Part shown: positions 21,921 through 35,770 of the stretch, one piece after another
How positions within the stretch are numbered: the stretch's first letter is position 1
Layout of the letters: each line of letters opens with the position of its first letter
Origin: Torreya grandis
Taxonomy: Eukaryota > Streptophyta > Pinopsida > Cupressales > Taxaceae
Length of the DNA stretch: 64,000 bases
Direction: 5' to 3'
Assembly: GCA_037957365.1 (NCBI GenBank)
Contig: JARHVA010002006.1
Location: forward strand, 72,001 to 136,000
Translations under genes and position numbers: made by a program
The notes under the pieces: model-generated
Told to the model about the DNA's origin: nothing
What the model saw: only the letters and a program-made list of their open reading frames with translations
Databases searched by the model: none

Positions 21921-22232
21921 AGCTACACCATTAGCCTTTAGCACATTTTTGGAAATGTGTCATTGACTTGTGGCTAGCATAACCTTTAATTAATTCATAT
22001 GATCATTTTTATAGCTACATATCAGTAGTAGGGTTTGCCTATATAGTTTCCATAATATAAGTAGGATAGATATAAGAGGTAATGGTTAGGATTAAATCAT
22101 CATATTATAAATTGTGTTCTTATCATAAGTTTATGGGGGTTTCACCATTAAAGTGGTTTATTCATATAATTCATTATTATCTTATTTTTATCCATTTATG
22201 TGATTCTAATTTAGTTTTTTTTTAAATTTCAT
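21921..22232 (+). repeat. 3' LTR of short element (diverged)
   Basis: Begins AGCTACACC; the usual TG start is mutated. Colinear with 20,154-20,482 but with many substitutions and small indels, so the insertion is old. The end is placed near ATTTCATTTC by alignment to the first copy. Confidence 0.65.
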
Positions 22233-23810
22233 TTCTTCTATTCTGAATGAAAATCATAAATATAAGAAAAAATTGATGGAAGCACACAAAAAAACACTAT
22301 ATGAGCATTTTCAACTATCCCATATAGGCTTGGAAACTAAATATATACAAAGATATATTATTTTAAAATGGGAGATATATATCATATAGTGGTGGATATA
22401 TAATGACAATGGATGATGAAATTGAACCCTACCACACAATCTATGGAATGGAGAGATATATCTGAAGTATTAGGAAAGATGAAATTAGATGTTTAAAGCA
22501 TATCTCCATGCTTCAATATAGTATATAGCATAATAAAAATCATATTGAGCCATACCCATGGATATAATAGGAACTTATAATGTCCCTACCACATCACCAA
22601 AGAACTAACTCATGTTTTGATAGGGTTTTTGAATGAAGGGAATGATTGTAAAAAATATCATAAAATGAATGGAATTAGCACGAAATAGATTTCATGTCTA
22701 ACTAATACAACACTAAGTCAAAGATTACACTCCATTAAAAACATTATAAATATGTGGATTCAAGATGAAATGAAGGTAATATCCTATAATTTTTATTATA
22801 CAAATTAAGATGATTATGCCACTACAAAGAGTTTTCACATTGTGTGGGGCCTGGCAACGATAAACATGAAATACAATTTCTATGTCACACTACTAGATCA
22901 ACTCCTATAAAACCTCACAAAGATAAAAAGGGTAATCATGAATTTTTCTCTTGTTCTCTCCTCCTGGTCATAATCCTTTATCTAATTCATACTCTAATAA
23001 TAAGGGATAAGGTGTTATTTTGGGATTTAAAAATAGTCTATAGGAAAATAAGTATCAAACCATTTGAAGGCATATTAGGATGGGGTATTGGAAATAATTG
23101 ACATTAAAATTTTGGGTAATAAAATAATAAATATAGTAGTTTAAAGGGATAGGATATATGACATGATTGTAGATAAGTATAAGGATGACATACTATTTTG
23201 GGTAGATACAAATAACATATATCTACACTCCTATCAACCACTAGTCAACCCCATTTCCCCACTACCATATGAGGCATTAGATGAAAAATTATAATAAATA
23301 GTTTAATCCATTAGGGAAATTTTGATTGAGCTCAACAAACCCCTATACCCTAGATGGAGTGAAGATGGAACACAACATCAAGGTCACATCATATTTATAA
23401 GAAATGTGTATGAATAAGGGTCCACAAGCATGAATACTACATGAATGACTAGAGGAATAAGTGAATCCATCCTAATAATTAAATATTTGGATAGTTTAAC
23501 TGATATTGAAAGATAGAATGATAAATAAAAACTCTGAGAGAGACCATGAAATTTATAACAAATCATGACTAAGTCAAGGATTCTCAAATAAAATAAACAT
23601 AAGATACAAAAAAATTTATAGTTTGAGACTCTAGTACAGGTAAGGTATGCCAAGAAGAATAAATGGAGGTAAAAGGGACCCAAAAATATTCATTACGAAT
23701 AAGGAAATAAACTAAAAGAGAGGTAATCACCTCTAAAATGGTATGGAATATAAAAACAAAGGAAGAGCTTTAGGGGTCCACCACATAATTTATGGTAGTA
23801 ATTAGGGAAA
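22233..23810. other. No gene recognised
   Basis: AT-rich and stop-dense on both strands. Short open stretches at 22,844-23,101 (plus) and 23,384-23,683 (minus) show no conserved motif and no codon pattern that I can support. Confidence 0.45.
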
Positions 23811-23819
23811 TTATACTTA

Positions 23820-25706
23820 ATACGAATGGAGGGAAAAGGAAAATGATCCCATCATCTAGGCAAGTGAGGAAGGGTAAGAATAAAGTGAACACAAATATTT
23901 GAGGGATGTATAAAATATAAAGGAAAGAGGAAGGAGAAGCACTTGTAACATACTATGATTCTAAATCTTTAGGAGAAGTATTTAGTGAAGAGAAATGAGG
24001 TGATGGTAGTAAATGAGGAAGTATGGGTAAATAAGGGGAGGGTAATTGGTAATATATAATAGATACGATGACCCTTTTTCTAGAGTGTCATAATAAGGGA
24101 GGAGTAGTTACCATATGAAATATAAATGAAACAACCAATAAATAAGGGAAGAAAATAATGATTCAGGCATGGATAAAATATCCAAAAATAAGCCATTTTA
24201 CATTATATGATAGTTTTGAAACACTATGACCCACCCTTAATAACACAATGATTGAATCCAAAGAGAATAGAAAAGAAGAAAAGAGAGTTGTATAGGAATA
24301 TCAAGATGTATCCCTAAAAAAGGTAACTTTATAAAAACATTTTTCACAATAGGATGAGGAACATTTAAGGAAGTTACAATAAAGAGAGATAAGATAAAAA
24401 TAAAGGATGAAAACACTAGTTAAATAAATAGAGAAATAAAGGAAACTAGAAATGATAAATTAAATCGAGGAAACTACATTACAAAAAATGATAGACCTAT
24501 AAAAATAATTGGAAGCTGAAAAAGATGGAATCCAAAAGCATATTGAGTTGACCACTTAGTTGGCACAACAAAATACTTAAATGAAAAAGGTATAAAAATA
24601 AGCAAAGGAATAATAATAATAAAAACAAAAATGGGAGGAAGAGGAACTAAGAAAACATGAAGAACAAAAAGAAATAGAAAAATAAGAGGAATTGAAAAAG
24701 AAATAAGAACAAAGGCAAATGAAGAGTTTAAAAAATATATAAAAGGATGAGAAATAAAAATAAATCATAAGAGGACAAGGAATCTAATGTAGAGAATCAT
24801 AATAAACAATAAGAAATAAAAAATAAAGTAGAAGAATACAAGGTAGTTGAGGCAGAGCATCTAAAGAAGCTATAGGAGGATGAAGAAAACAAGAAAATTG
24901 AAGATGAAATAAATAGATAAACACCACCAATGTTAGTAGAAAAAATGGAAACAAAGGAGTCAAAATAAACATAAACAGTGAGTGTTATAGTGACTCAAGA
25001 AAGAGAAGGGGAGTAGGTAACAATAATGCAATCATCATCAAGTCCATTAGGGGTTAAAGGGACTATCCCATCAACCTCAAGGACACTTTAGGATCCCATC
25101 TCATAGATCAAGGAACTCCTCACTAAATAAAGACAATAAGTTTCAATCATAGATATTATCCCTTAGCTTGCTACAACAAATTACATACATAAAATTAACA
25201 ATCAACTTGAAATAAATCTCCATCACTCAAAAGGAAAAACTACGAGATATCCTACATCAAAGTGCGAGGACCGACTTGATAACATGATGTGTACAAATAG
25301 AGGAGGGAATAATAAGAACACTCAAATCCCTTACTAGAAAAAGACCTTAGTTTTACATAAATAAAATTTTACCCATAGAAAAAATGAATGAATTAGTGGA
25401 TAACTTCATCAAACACAAACATCTCTCAAATGAAGACAAGGAAAAAATCAAAGAAAATACCATTGTAACACATGATAAAACCATTACAACACCACTCTTG
25501 ATAGAGAACACCACCAAGAGTCAAAATTTAAGATACATAGTATAAAATATATGAAAGCAAATGGGGATAATTTCAACCTTAAATGTATACTTCCTTAACC
25601 TGTCAGTTGTAACCCAATAGAAGAAGGAGTTAGATGAATTAGAGAATCAAATCATATAATTTTATTCCAATTATTATGTTAGTAAATATCCCTAATGGGA
25701 TGAGAG

Positions 25707-25781
<75 letters not shown>

Positions 25782-26090
25782 GATGTGTAAGGGTGAATCA
25801 AGTAGAGAGAGTGATCAAAATTAATGAGATGAATGAGTATGGTGCATTGATGAGCTAACACATAGATAAAATGGAGAATACCACAATAGAACATGATACC
25901 TTCTTGTATAATTTGGGTGATCAACCCATTACTCAAGGGATTTTTTATGCTATTATGGATAACACTAAACTTAGGAAAATTATACAAATGGATAATCTAC
26001 TTTTACTCAATTCGGATTAGAAGACACTAGCTGAGAAATAAACAAGCATTTTTCCTTAATAGAAGCATGGGTTAGATTTCAAGTTTTGAA
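23820..26090 (+). pseudogene. Degenerate K/E-rich (coiled-coil-like) coding relic, unknown family
   Basis: Plus-strand translation across frames gives a lysine/glutamate-rich stretch at 24.58-24.95 kb (for example REELRKHEEQKEIEK-like), then a Ser/Thr/Pro segment at 25.0-25.1 kb (QSSSSPLGVKGTIPSTSRT). Longer open pieces follow: EKMNELVDNFIKHKHLSNED near 25.38 kb, KKELDELENQIIQFYSNYYV near 25.62 kb and EHDTFLYNLGDQPITQGIFY near 25.89 kb. The order charged helix, S/T-rich linker, helical C-terminus suggests one old gene, probably carried by a retroelement. A (TA)n microsatellite interrupts it. I do not recognise the family. Confidence 0.4.
25709..25777. repeat. (AT)n microsatellite, about 69 bp
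   Basis: Uninterrupted AT dinucleotides inside the coding relic above. Confidence 0.98.
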
Positions 26091-26099
26091 TGAGTGTGT

Positions 26100-27640
26100 A
26101 ACACTATCCTATAAATTTAGTCAAGTGAGTTGATTGTAGGTACCATGGTATCTCACACTATATGTCTAATTAGTTTTTGTTGATCATTTTGTACACTCTT
26201 AAGGAGGTTTTGGTGGTATAAAGTCATTGTAGTTTTTTGAGTCTCTCCTACCATTATTCAAATTTGTCTCAAGGATAAGATAATTTTGTAAAATATATGT
26301 TAATATTGGAAGGAATATTTAACAAAATAATATAATCATGAGGACATATTATAAAGGCTACCTATATGCCATCACATTAAAAATTATGATATAATAAGGA
26401 TTTTAAAATTATAGGTTATACACTAACATAAAATACTTCCTGACACCTCATGAATAACTTACATAAATAAACAGTCCTACAAACATGTTTTTTGGTTAGC
26501 AAGGGTAATTTATTTGGTATTTATACCCCATTATTGTAATATGTAAACAAACACAAGGAGATAGATTATAAGGGTTTATGGTTTAGGGTTGAGTATATGT
26601 GATAAATATGTGTACTAGGTAAAAAAGATTTTATAAGAGAGAACAAAGGTATAAATATAATGAGTATATGTGACATTGTAACAAAGTATTTTATATTTTA
26701 TCCAAGAAGATAGTCTATGAAATATCCATTTTATGTGTATGTGTGGGTTATGTGCATAAAGTATAGGACCCACATCTCTTTAATATTTAAATACTCATGA
26801 TAGTAATGTAATCCATACCTATAAATACTTAACCCTGTGAAACCTTAGTTCTAACCAAATTCTCATGAATCTATCTAAATGTGTACCTAGGATCATATTT
26901 TATGTCCACATAGATCATAACCTTCATTAGACATAGTTTATAATTCACTAATTAACCAAAACCAAAACCTTACAAAAAGGGTTTTGAAACCTTTCAATAT
27001 CAAAAGCTCCTAGTCTTACTAAATTGATTTGGGTGTCTTATCTCCACCAAAGATTTCAATTCAAACTCAACTAACCTCACCATTTTCCCTCAAATTATTC
27101 CTAATTTCCATTTGATATATATTTATACTATTTGAAAAAAATTCACTTTTTTGTATTCATTTTATGTAGATCATGTTTTAAATTTGACTCCTTTTGTTAG
27201 CTCTAGCAAAAAAAATTGAGTTTATGTTTGTAATATCTTGAGGATTCAGCCATGATTTACTAGAAAAAAACCACATCCTATTCTATCACACATATCATCA
27301 TGATTTTTGTCATATTAGTTTTGACACTATATGGTGTTATTATCCATTTAGATAGTTTACCATAGGCATTAATTTAGTTCTAACATATTTTTTTCCTTTC
27401 ATTTTATCACAAATTTTATATTATTAGATTTCCTATCTAGATTCATTTGATGTCTCTTTTTTATAGATTTATCACATCTTTTGTTTTCTTAGATTTACTA
27501 TATAGTTTCATTATATATTACAGTTTAACACATTATAATTTTACATTTTTCCATTAGTTATTTCCCAAAAACCCATTATTATGCTAAAATTTATCAATGA
27601 AGATTGAATATACACCACATATTATAATTTTTCAACATCA
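26100..27640. other. No gene recognised
   Basis: AT-rich sequence with no motif, LTR pair or RNA gene that I can support. Confidence 0.45.
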
Positions 27641-27642
27641 AA

Positions 27643-27788
<146 letters not shown>

Positions 27789-27789
27789 A

Positions 27790-29905
27790 CAAATATGACC
27801 AAATGTCAAATCTCACATATATATAGTGTTTTATACATCATGACACCTCATATAATTTATATTCCATTTACAAATTTATTAGGCTGTGGACCTACACTAT
27901 GTGAGGAATCAACCTCTCTAGCCTCCTTAAAATATTGAGACATGGATTCTTCTCCAAGATGTAACCCCCATGTGGTGGATAAATATCACTCTATCTATAA
28001 AATGTGTTCATTAATTATGCACTCTTTATATTGAATATCATGGTGGCAAGATGTACATGTTCCTCCCTCATTAGGGAATGATTTCTATCTATCATTTATT
28101 GCCTAATACATCTACCTAACCCTAATTAATGTCATTTAATATAAGGGTTATATATATTTTATTTTTCTTTGTAATTCTCTCATCACTTTTCCTATGAGTC
28201 TAAAGGCCCCCACGTGCCTCCTAGCTGGTAGTTCCATACGATATTGCATCATCATGGTATTATAATGTGGTAATACCTATCCAAAATCTTGTGATGCATG
28301 GAATTGAAAAAAAGTGACACTTTATTTTCATATATACACACAAATGTATTATATTAATTATTTTTACACATACACATATCTACATGGATACATTAATTTC
28401 TAGCAAGTATATCTCTAGGTCTAGGGAATTTGGTGATATCAATTTATTACCTAGATACTCCTTTGATTAATCAAGGCTAACCTCCCTATCCTATCTACCT
28501 TTTAAGACCACATTTTCCTCATCCACTTGTGTCATCAGACTTGACTCCCATCTTCCATTATATAGGCAAAAATTAAGCGTATGGATCTCGTAAGCCATGC
28601 TCATTGAATTATATATTATTAAAAATTATTCATAATGTGTAGGGAAATGGGTCCCAAGTATCCTCCATCAGGTCTTATTCATCTCTACTCTCATCCCCAT
28701 CACTAGGGTCTCTCCTCCTCTTCTTTCTAATCCCTAACTTGGGTGGCCTCCTCTATCAGGGGATCATTATATCTTAGATTCACCTCCAAAATTACTATAT
28801 GTATTTGAATTTTTACATATGTCATGACACTACATATACCCTCCCTACCTCAGGTGTTGGTCTAAATTTAATCCTATGTCTCCTCCCCTAAGTTGACACT
28901 CAACCAACATCTATAATTCTTTAAAAAGGCCAAGGATTCAAAGATGGATAACTATTTGTGGCTTAAATACTAGGACACATAGTCAATGCCCCTCTAACAT
29001 TACATCCTATGGTTCCATAGAATTTAATTCACTTAATAAATTACATCCATGTTTTTGGATATGCCAAACCAAATTAGGATGGAAATCATTCACAAAAATG
29101 TGAGTTTGACAACTAATAAAAATTCCATGTGAGCTCTGTGAGACTATAAGCTCTCACTTAAGATGGAAAATAAGGCCATGTATATGTTATACCTATGTAT
29201 AGGGTCTATAATATAACCCATTTATACTATATCCAATCTTGGATACCCAATTTGATATCTCATAAAAGGCATTTGAGCCCCTTGCCTAACTTGGGAAAAA
29301 TATCCTAAAACTTGTATATGTGTCCACAAGGAACCTCTTGTAGATCAATGAAAAAAATAACTGACCCTATCACTAGGGTTGTTGTGATAAGATGACATGG
29401 ATTTAATGGAACAATTTTACACATATCTACACACCCATACTATACATTTTACCCTAATACAATGTTTCCTAACACATGAAAAAAAAAAAAAGTGTAATAG
29501 TCTATCGAACTTGTGACATAAACCACATGTCACAATAAATATAATGATAGGCATCTAAATATCCAAAATCAATATTGAATACACATCTCTAAGATGTAAA
29601 ATATAAGAATTTATGTTGTAGTAATATGAAGTCATGGCCCATAAATCCAATTTATACATCTCTTCTTCCCTCTTAGGGATATCTCAAATCATAGGTATGC
29701 TTTAAATTAGAAACCCTAATATAATGTGGTCATCCTCCAAGGTGATTTTCACCTCCATTATGTCCCACTCCACCACCCACCTAAAGGTATCTATGAAAAT
29801 TTCCCAAAATTCCATGCACACCACTATAAAATTTGCATCTAATGGGAATTTTCACATCTTCATAATGCTACAAAAATAAAAAGTGATATGTCAGATATTG
29901 TGAAC
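27790..29905. other. No gene recognised
   Basis: AT-rich, pyrimidine-leaning plus strand with a 13-base poly(A) near 29,480. No coding motif found. The sequence just left of the Ty3-like element may be older repeat DNA. Confidence 0.45.
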
Positions 29906-29914
29906 ATTTGATAA

Positions 29915-31163
29915 ATATCGCTAGGTATCCATGTGTTTAATGGTTATTTTGGTTTACTATAATAAATGTTAAAAATAATAAACTATTTAAATATTATTCA
30001 AAATATAAACTATATAGAATATAAATATAAAATACATAAATAAAATGATTATAAATTGTAACTTGCAATGAAATATGCAAATATACCTAAAATTTGGCTT
30101 ATGTTGACTATGTAAGTTGGTTGTTGATATGAAATTGGTTGGAAAGGTCTTTGAATTATGTTGTGTCTAGAAATAGATTTATATGATGCACTAGGACATG
30201 ACTTAACTAAGGTGTATATGGGTACATTTTTTTCCTATCTTTTGACCATGACCATGTCTATTTTGAATATGTAATTACTTTTTTATGTCTATGTACCCAT
30301 GCCTACCTGAGGTGACCTGTTACTTGGCTACATGCATTTATTTTCCATGCTAAAATGTTTGAAATATAAAACCCTAGTTATTTCACATAAAATAAATAGA
30401 CATCAAAGGAAAATGGGGGAATAAATCAAGGGGAATAAATAATCTCTCCTAAAAAACCCTATGTAATCTAAATGTTACCTACATAACCCAAAGGGCCTCA
30501 AGTTGATGTAGTTCTCCATCCTAGAGTAAGTGTATGAATCTTGATATATGAAATATATGGATGAAAATAGTAGTTTTAATTGAATGATTGAGAATGAATA
30601 CCCTTGACCTACAATAAAATATATTTATACATGGACTATGACTATTAGAAAAGATGGTAAACTTGAATTGGAAATATTAGTGCTATTTTGCTCAATGTTT
30701 AGTAAAATTTTCCACATGGTTTCTCAATAGGTGTTAGGAGATGCCTTGATGTGATTATATTTTTGTAAATTTAAAATATTTCAATTAACCAAATTTACCA
30801 AAAGTGCAAGAGTGTTGACATGAAGAATCTTGAATTTGAAAATTAATCGTTAGAGTGTGAGAGACAAGCTGAGTTGTGTATTTTTTTGACCTAGTGTGGT
30901 CTTGTCCTAGAAGGACTGAGACTATTAGAAAATGGATAACATGAATTTGTAAATTCAATAAGGATTAATTAATTATGTTTTCAATAATTTCAAGTTAGTA
31001 AGTAAAATAGTGAAGGATATCATAGAGATTGATATATAGTAAGTAAATAATGAAGGTTCTCATAGATACTTCAAGTTAATAGAATGGTGAATAGGCCATA
31101 TAAGGTAAAGATATCATGATTAAACATTATAAAACACTTAATGATTAAATTTGAGTGTCTACA
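29915..31163 (-). repeat. 3' LTR of Ty3-like element
   Basis: Shares with the other LTR a long colinear series, including GTTTAATGGTTATTTTG, AATGAAATATGCAAA, GATGCACT, CCCAAAGGGCCTCAAG and TAATGATTAAAT. The inner end is TGTCTACA at 31,163 (TGTAGACA in element sense). Confidence 0.75.
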
Positions 31164-31172
31164 TCCCCCCAT
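31164..31172 (-). other. Polypurine tract of Ty3-like element
   Basis: Minus-strand ATGGGGGGA directly precedes the LTR start TGTAGACA. Confidence 0.65.
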
Positions 31173-34140
31173 ATTTATTCTAGTGATGCAATGAAGTGGC
31201 ATTAATAGAGTAAAGGAGATGTGAACCTAAGTGTGTATACACACTTTGTCTTTTGATGGTGAAGCTTGATTGTGAAATATTCCTCAATGTAAAACCTAAA
31301 ACAATTCTACTTAAAGTAGTTACTATCCATATTTTAAAATTTAAAATATGAAATATGTTTGAAAGGAGAGCAAGGAAATAATACACTTGAAATAACTTGT
31401 AATCTAATTTCCCTATAACTTAAAAGTGGAGAAGGTGTGTGTCCATTTGTTGAGTCATTTATATAAATGTTGAACCTATGGAAAATTAGGAGGGATCAAG
31501 TTAAAATAATTATTGAAAACTAGTGAAAACCCTTGAGTTGTAAATATTTTATGCTACAACTCTCATCTAAATGTGTAGAGTAACATGTAGAATAATTGAA
31601 GGGGTATAACCACCAAATTTGGCTTGCTACTATGCAACCATTGATGTTGAGTGTCACTAGACTCTAACTTGGCCCACTTGAAAAATGAGATGAATCACAC
31701 CACTAAAAACATATCTAGATTATATTTTAAACTTTTTACCTTTGAAACTTTTAGATTCTAAATGTAGTAACATGAACATGAATGATTACCATGACCCCTA
31801 TATTTTATTGATATAAAATGCTAATTGAATTTGCAACTGTTTGAAACCTATAACTTGTAACTATTTTTTACATGCCCATGTATATGCATCAAATGTATTT
31901 TATTTAGTACTCAAGTAAATATAATAGTGATAACACATGTACGTCATATGCTCCCACAATCTAAAAATTATGAACTATATTGAAAATATGAAAAATGTGT
32001 TTTGTCATAAATATGAAATTTGTTGCTCATGGGGGATTGAGTTACCAAGACAATCCCATTGTGATACCACCATTTTGAGATGAGTTACATATCATTCAAG
32101 TCACTTACCTCAAAATAGAACTGCATAATATGTGAAAGATACAATTATGTAGTAACATGTGAACATTTGGAATGTATTGCATCATAATATTGAATATAAC
32201 ATTAAAATTCATATAAAATATGTGTTATTAGATATAGAATTGAATCACATGAGAAACATGTGTATGAAAAAGAGCAACCATAAAAATTATAAGCATTGTG
32301 TGATATGAATCACAACACCATGGTGACAAGTAATGTCATGTAATTTACATATAATATCACACATAAGGTCCAAATGCCACATACAAGTAAAACATGTGAA
32401 TGTCACATCAACACACAAGGCCAAGGGCCACACTTAAATTGCATGATTATGCCATACAAGAAATAACATGTATGTGTTTCACACACAAATCCAAAAACCA
32501 CACACAATAATCTAGAAAGTCCTAGCATATCATATATTAAAGTAAGAAGTTGAAAAGAGGAACATAACAAATGAGACTAGTCTATATCAATTATATGTAT
32601 CAATGCCATTATTAACAAATAACATATACATGTAACACAATGTAAAGTATGTGTGATTATCAAAACATTTTTGTGATATATAATTGAGCATGTTAGAGAG
32701 GTTTTGGATAGATACAACCTGCTAAAATATTCACAGAGAATGAAAAGATTTCATTAGCTTAACAAGGTTGATTGGTAAAAATGGAAGCTTGACATCTAAA
32801 AACCATGTAATAGTATGTCTTGTATCACACTCACATACCTTGAGAAAATAAATTTGTATTGAAATATAAATTAAATATGTGATCTAATTAACATGAAATA
32901 GATGACATATGGAAAGAAGTGAACTAGAAACATAAGAAAATTCTTTTGAGGTCTTGATTTTGAAAATTTGAAAATATATTGATTTTTTATATTTTTGGAA
33001 TATATGAATGCTTTAAAATTTTGAATATATTCAAGTTTTTAATATTATTCTAAAATTTTAATTGAAAAGATTAGAAAATTACCAAGAAACAAGGCTTCAA
33101 AAATATAAGAAATGGGAAGCATAATGTGGCAAGAAGAAAGGTAAACAATATGCCCCTAAGGTATGTGTATATGATTCATAGCAATGCAATATAAATGATT
33201 AATATAGATAAGAATGTGCATGACCCCAATGGAAAATAATCTAGTGTGCTCATGTATTATGTAAAAGTAGGAAGATGTGATTAAATACAATGAAAGCCTT
33301 AACATGTTAGATATGCAATAGTAAGAAAGTGGAGTTCCATAAAGAGTGTGCATTGAAAGCATTATAAGATATGTGTTCTTGATTATTTGAATTAGTTTAA
33401 AATCAAGAGGGTAAGTTCCCAAAGTGAAAATAAAACCAAGGGCTAGAGGAATGCTTAGAATTTGAGATAGAAGAATTAGTAACGAAGTAAAAGTAAAAAA
33501 GTTATATAAAAAGGGTTATGCAAGTAGATAACCAATTATTTTTGTAATGGGAGGCATGTATGAATAACCCATGGTGAGATATGAAGGCATAACTTCATGC
33601 GAAGAGGAATTCCAAGTATAAATGCTTTTGAATCTATATTAAATCATATGTTGTAATATAACCATTTGAATCACTATTCATTATACCCATGTAAATATGT
33701 ATTATAATGTATAATAGGAGGAGATGTAACCACTTATACTTATTTTAAATCACTGTGAATAACTTGTGGGGCCCTAGGAGATAAAGACCTCTTTTTATGT
33801 GTCACTTTATAATTGAAAGAGTGTACCATGATCTTTAGAACTAGTTGATTATGTTCATGTGTGATTGTATTATGCTCATAAAAATATGGATTTAGATCTT
33901 ACTCATAAATATATGGAGAAACTGGTTCTATAATATTCTTTTAAATATCTAAATCATGTTATTGAATAGCTATGTAGACTATTTCATTACCATGTTTCTC
34001 AATATATGTGTCAACTAAATGTTTTATAGGAGGAGTAAATGTCATTGGTTCCAAAGGATATTCATATTGCATTCCTATATTTTAACCACTTAATTATCAT
34101 TAATATATTAGAGAAATTTATGCATTATAGAATGTACTTA
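31173..34140 (-). other. Non-coding 3' interior of Ty3-like element
   Basis: Stop-dense on both strands, with no polymerase or integrase motif seen. At about 32,330-32,510 it carries irregular tandem units with small dyads such as GGTCCAAATGCCAC and GGCCAAGGGCCAC, in a CACATAAGG-type context that resembles the interior of the second family member at 50.9-51.2 kb. A 5' part (34.14-33.6 kb) may still be degenerate coding sequence downstream of protease. Confidence 0.5.
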
Positions 34141-34149
34141 TCTAATCTT

Positions 34150-34570
34150 TTGTATTCAAGGGTGCCCTAATCACATATCAAAGATCCATGTGATTTTTTG
34201 AACTAATAACGTGGTGTACACTATGACAGGTCCCACTTTTAAAGGTAGTATTATACACCTAATGGTATTTTGAAAACTTTGGAAGTATTTTTTAAATCTT
34301 ACTCTATATAACCAAGAGAGTAGATAAGTGTTATGGTGCATACATTTTCGATTGATCCATTTTGTCATAACACTATGTATAGGTTACTTGTCAACATATG
34401 CTCAAATAAATAGTGCATGTTTATCTAAATCATCATAAAAACTTCACTATCATTAAATGTAATTATAGGACATGATGCTTGGTTGTTTTTAGTTGTACCA
34501 ATGATGTTATCAAGATGATTCCCATATGTATAAGGAGGAAGTTGAACATTATATGCATAATTACATTAGA
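34150..34570 (-). pseudogene. Ty3-like aspartic protease remnant
   Basis: Minus-strand pieces in two frames read NNQASCPIITFNDSEVF, QNGSIENVCTITL and, after a long segment (KVGPVIVYTTLLVQK), IFDM-stop-LGHPWIQK. They match, in order, the plant retroelement protease plan D-N/T-G-S-A-x-N-V-C-P followed by a flap and L-L-G-R-P-W-I-H. The catalytic Asp position reads Gln (QNGS). Stops and a frameshift show it is dead. It follows gag directly. Confidence 0.6.
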
Positions 34571-34689
34571 ATTATCCTTGTCATCTATGGATTCATGATG
34601 TGGAAAAGGATATTTATACATTTTAATCATTGAATTTTCATTTGTTTATGGATTGATCTCTTCACTAGGTGTGCCAATATCATTAATGT

Positions 34690-35770
34690 TCTCACCAATA
34701 ATATCTTAGATCTTGTGTTTGATCTTGAAACATTGATTGGTAGAATGTCCAATACATCTGTGGTAATCATAATATGCATTTTTATTAAAAACATTATATT
34801 TTGGTTTAGACATGTCTACTTCTGGTGATGGAGGAAGAGAGATGAGATTGCATTTAAGTATTTTTTGAAAAAATACATGAGGAGGTGATGGTAACCTTGA
34901 AAATTGTCTCCTTTGTGGAGAATGTAATTGAAGCTTTTGTGTTGGTTGTGAGATAACATTACCTATAATATTAGATTCATTATTAATTTCATTTGATTTT
35001 CTATTATAATTTGGCTCACTTTGAAACTTAACATTTGAATATATTTGAGTTTGTTCAAATTAAGCAATTTGACTTCATGCTCTTTGACTAAATGGCATAG
35101 ATCATCAAAATATTTTAACTTATCAAACATAATAGACACTTAAAGTGAAGATAACAAACAATGAGTGAATATATATTGAATCATTATCAATCATTCAATT
35201 TGTCATTTTTTCTAGCATAGTCTTGTAACTTAGAACATATTCAGTGATTGTTTCATTGGACCCCTGTTTGAGATTTACAATTTGAGCATATGATAAATTT
35301 TAACCAATGTTGATAGAAAAGTGTGCTAAAATATAAATTTTCCAATGGATTGAAGGACTTAAATTATTGAATATGAATATCATAAAACCATTTAAGAGTA
35401 TATTTTTTTATACTTTTTGGAAAAAACTTTGTCAACAATTTTTCATTATCTACATAGTTTAGATAAGCTGTATGAAATACATGTAAATGTTGTTCAAGAT
35501 CACATTTGCCCTGATATAAAGGAATATTAGGATCCAAAAATATGCATGGAAATAGATAAGATTTAATTTTATGTGAAAAATGATTATATAATAAGAAACA
35601 TGAATTCGTGGAGGGCCTAATATGAGAAAGAATTTTCTCAATTTGAGATAACTGTGCTTTCAAGGCAAGAATTATATGCTTAAGAGTAGTATTTGTAGAG
35701 ATTAATTGAGGAGTATAATTAGCTTGATTAGGCATAAGCATGGATACTTTTTTGAAACCAATTGATATTC
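34690..35770 (-). pseudogene. Ty3-like Gag relic
   Basis: A 125-codon open stretch (35,741-35,364) contains LISTNTTLKHIILALKAQLS (helical N-terminal part) and then YQGKCDLEQHLHVFHTAYL and LLTKFFPKSIKKYTLKWFYD, the Ty3 gag block usually seen as DP..HL..F...L...FP.SL...A..WF. About 1 kb downstream comes the nucleic-acid-binding remnant YYDYHRCIGHSTNQCFKIKH (34.70-34.76 kb). Between lie frames broken by stops. The start is uncertain. Confidence 0.75.

Larger units (their letters stand above)
20154..22232 (+). mobile_element. Short non-autonomous LTR element
   Basis: Two diverged direct repeats of about 330 bp (20,154-20,482 and 21,921 to about 22,232) flank about 1.44 kb. Both share the order CTACACC, TGGCTAGCATAA, a TATAGCT block, a GGTAGTGGTTAG/GGTAATGGTTAG block and AAATTGTGTT. 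A PBS-like site follows the first copy and a G-rich PPT precedes the second. The interior is stop-dense with only a faint gag-like remnant near 21.58 kb. The compact size and lack of pol point to a non-autonomous derivative. The right end is approximate. Confidence 0.72.
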
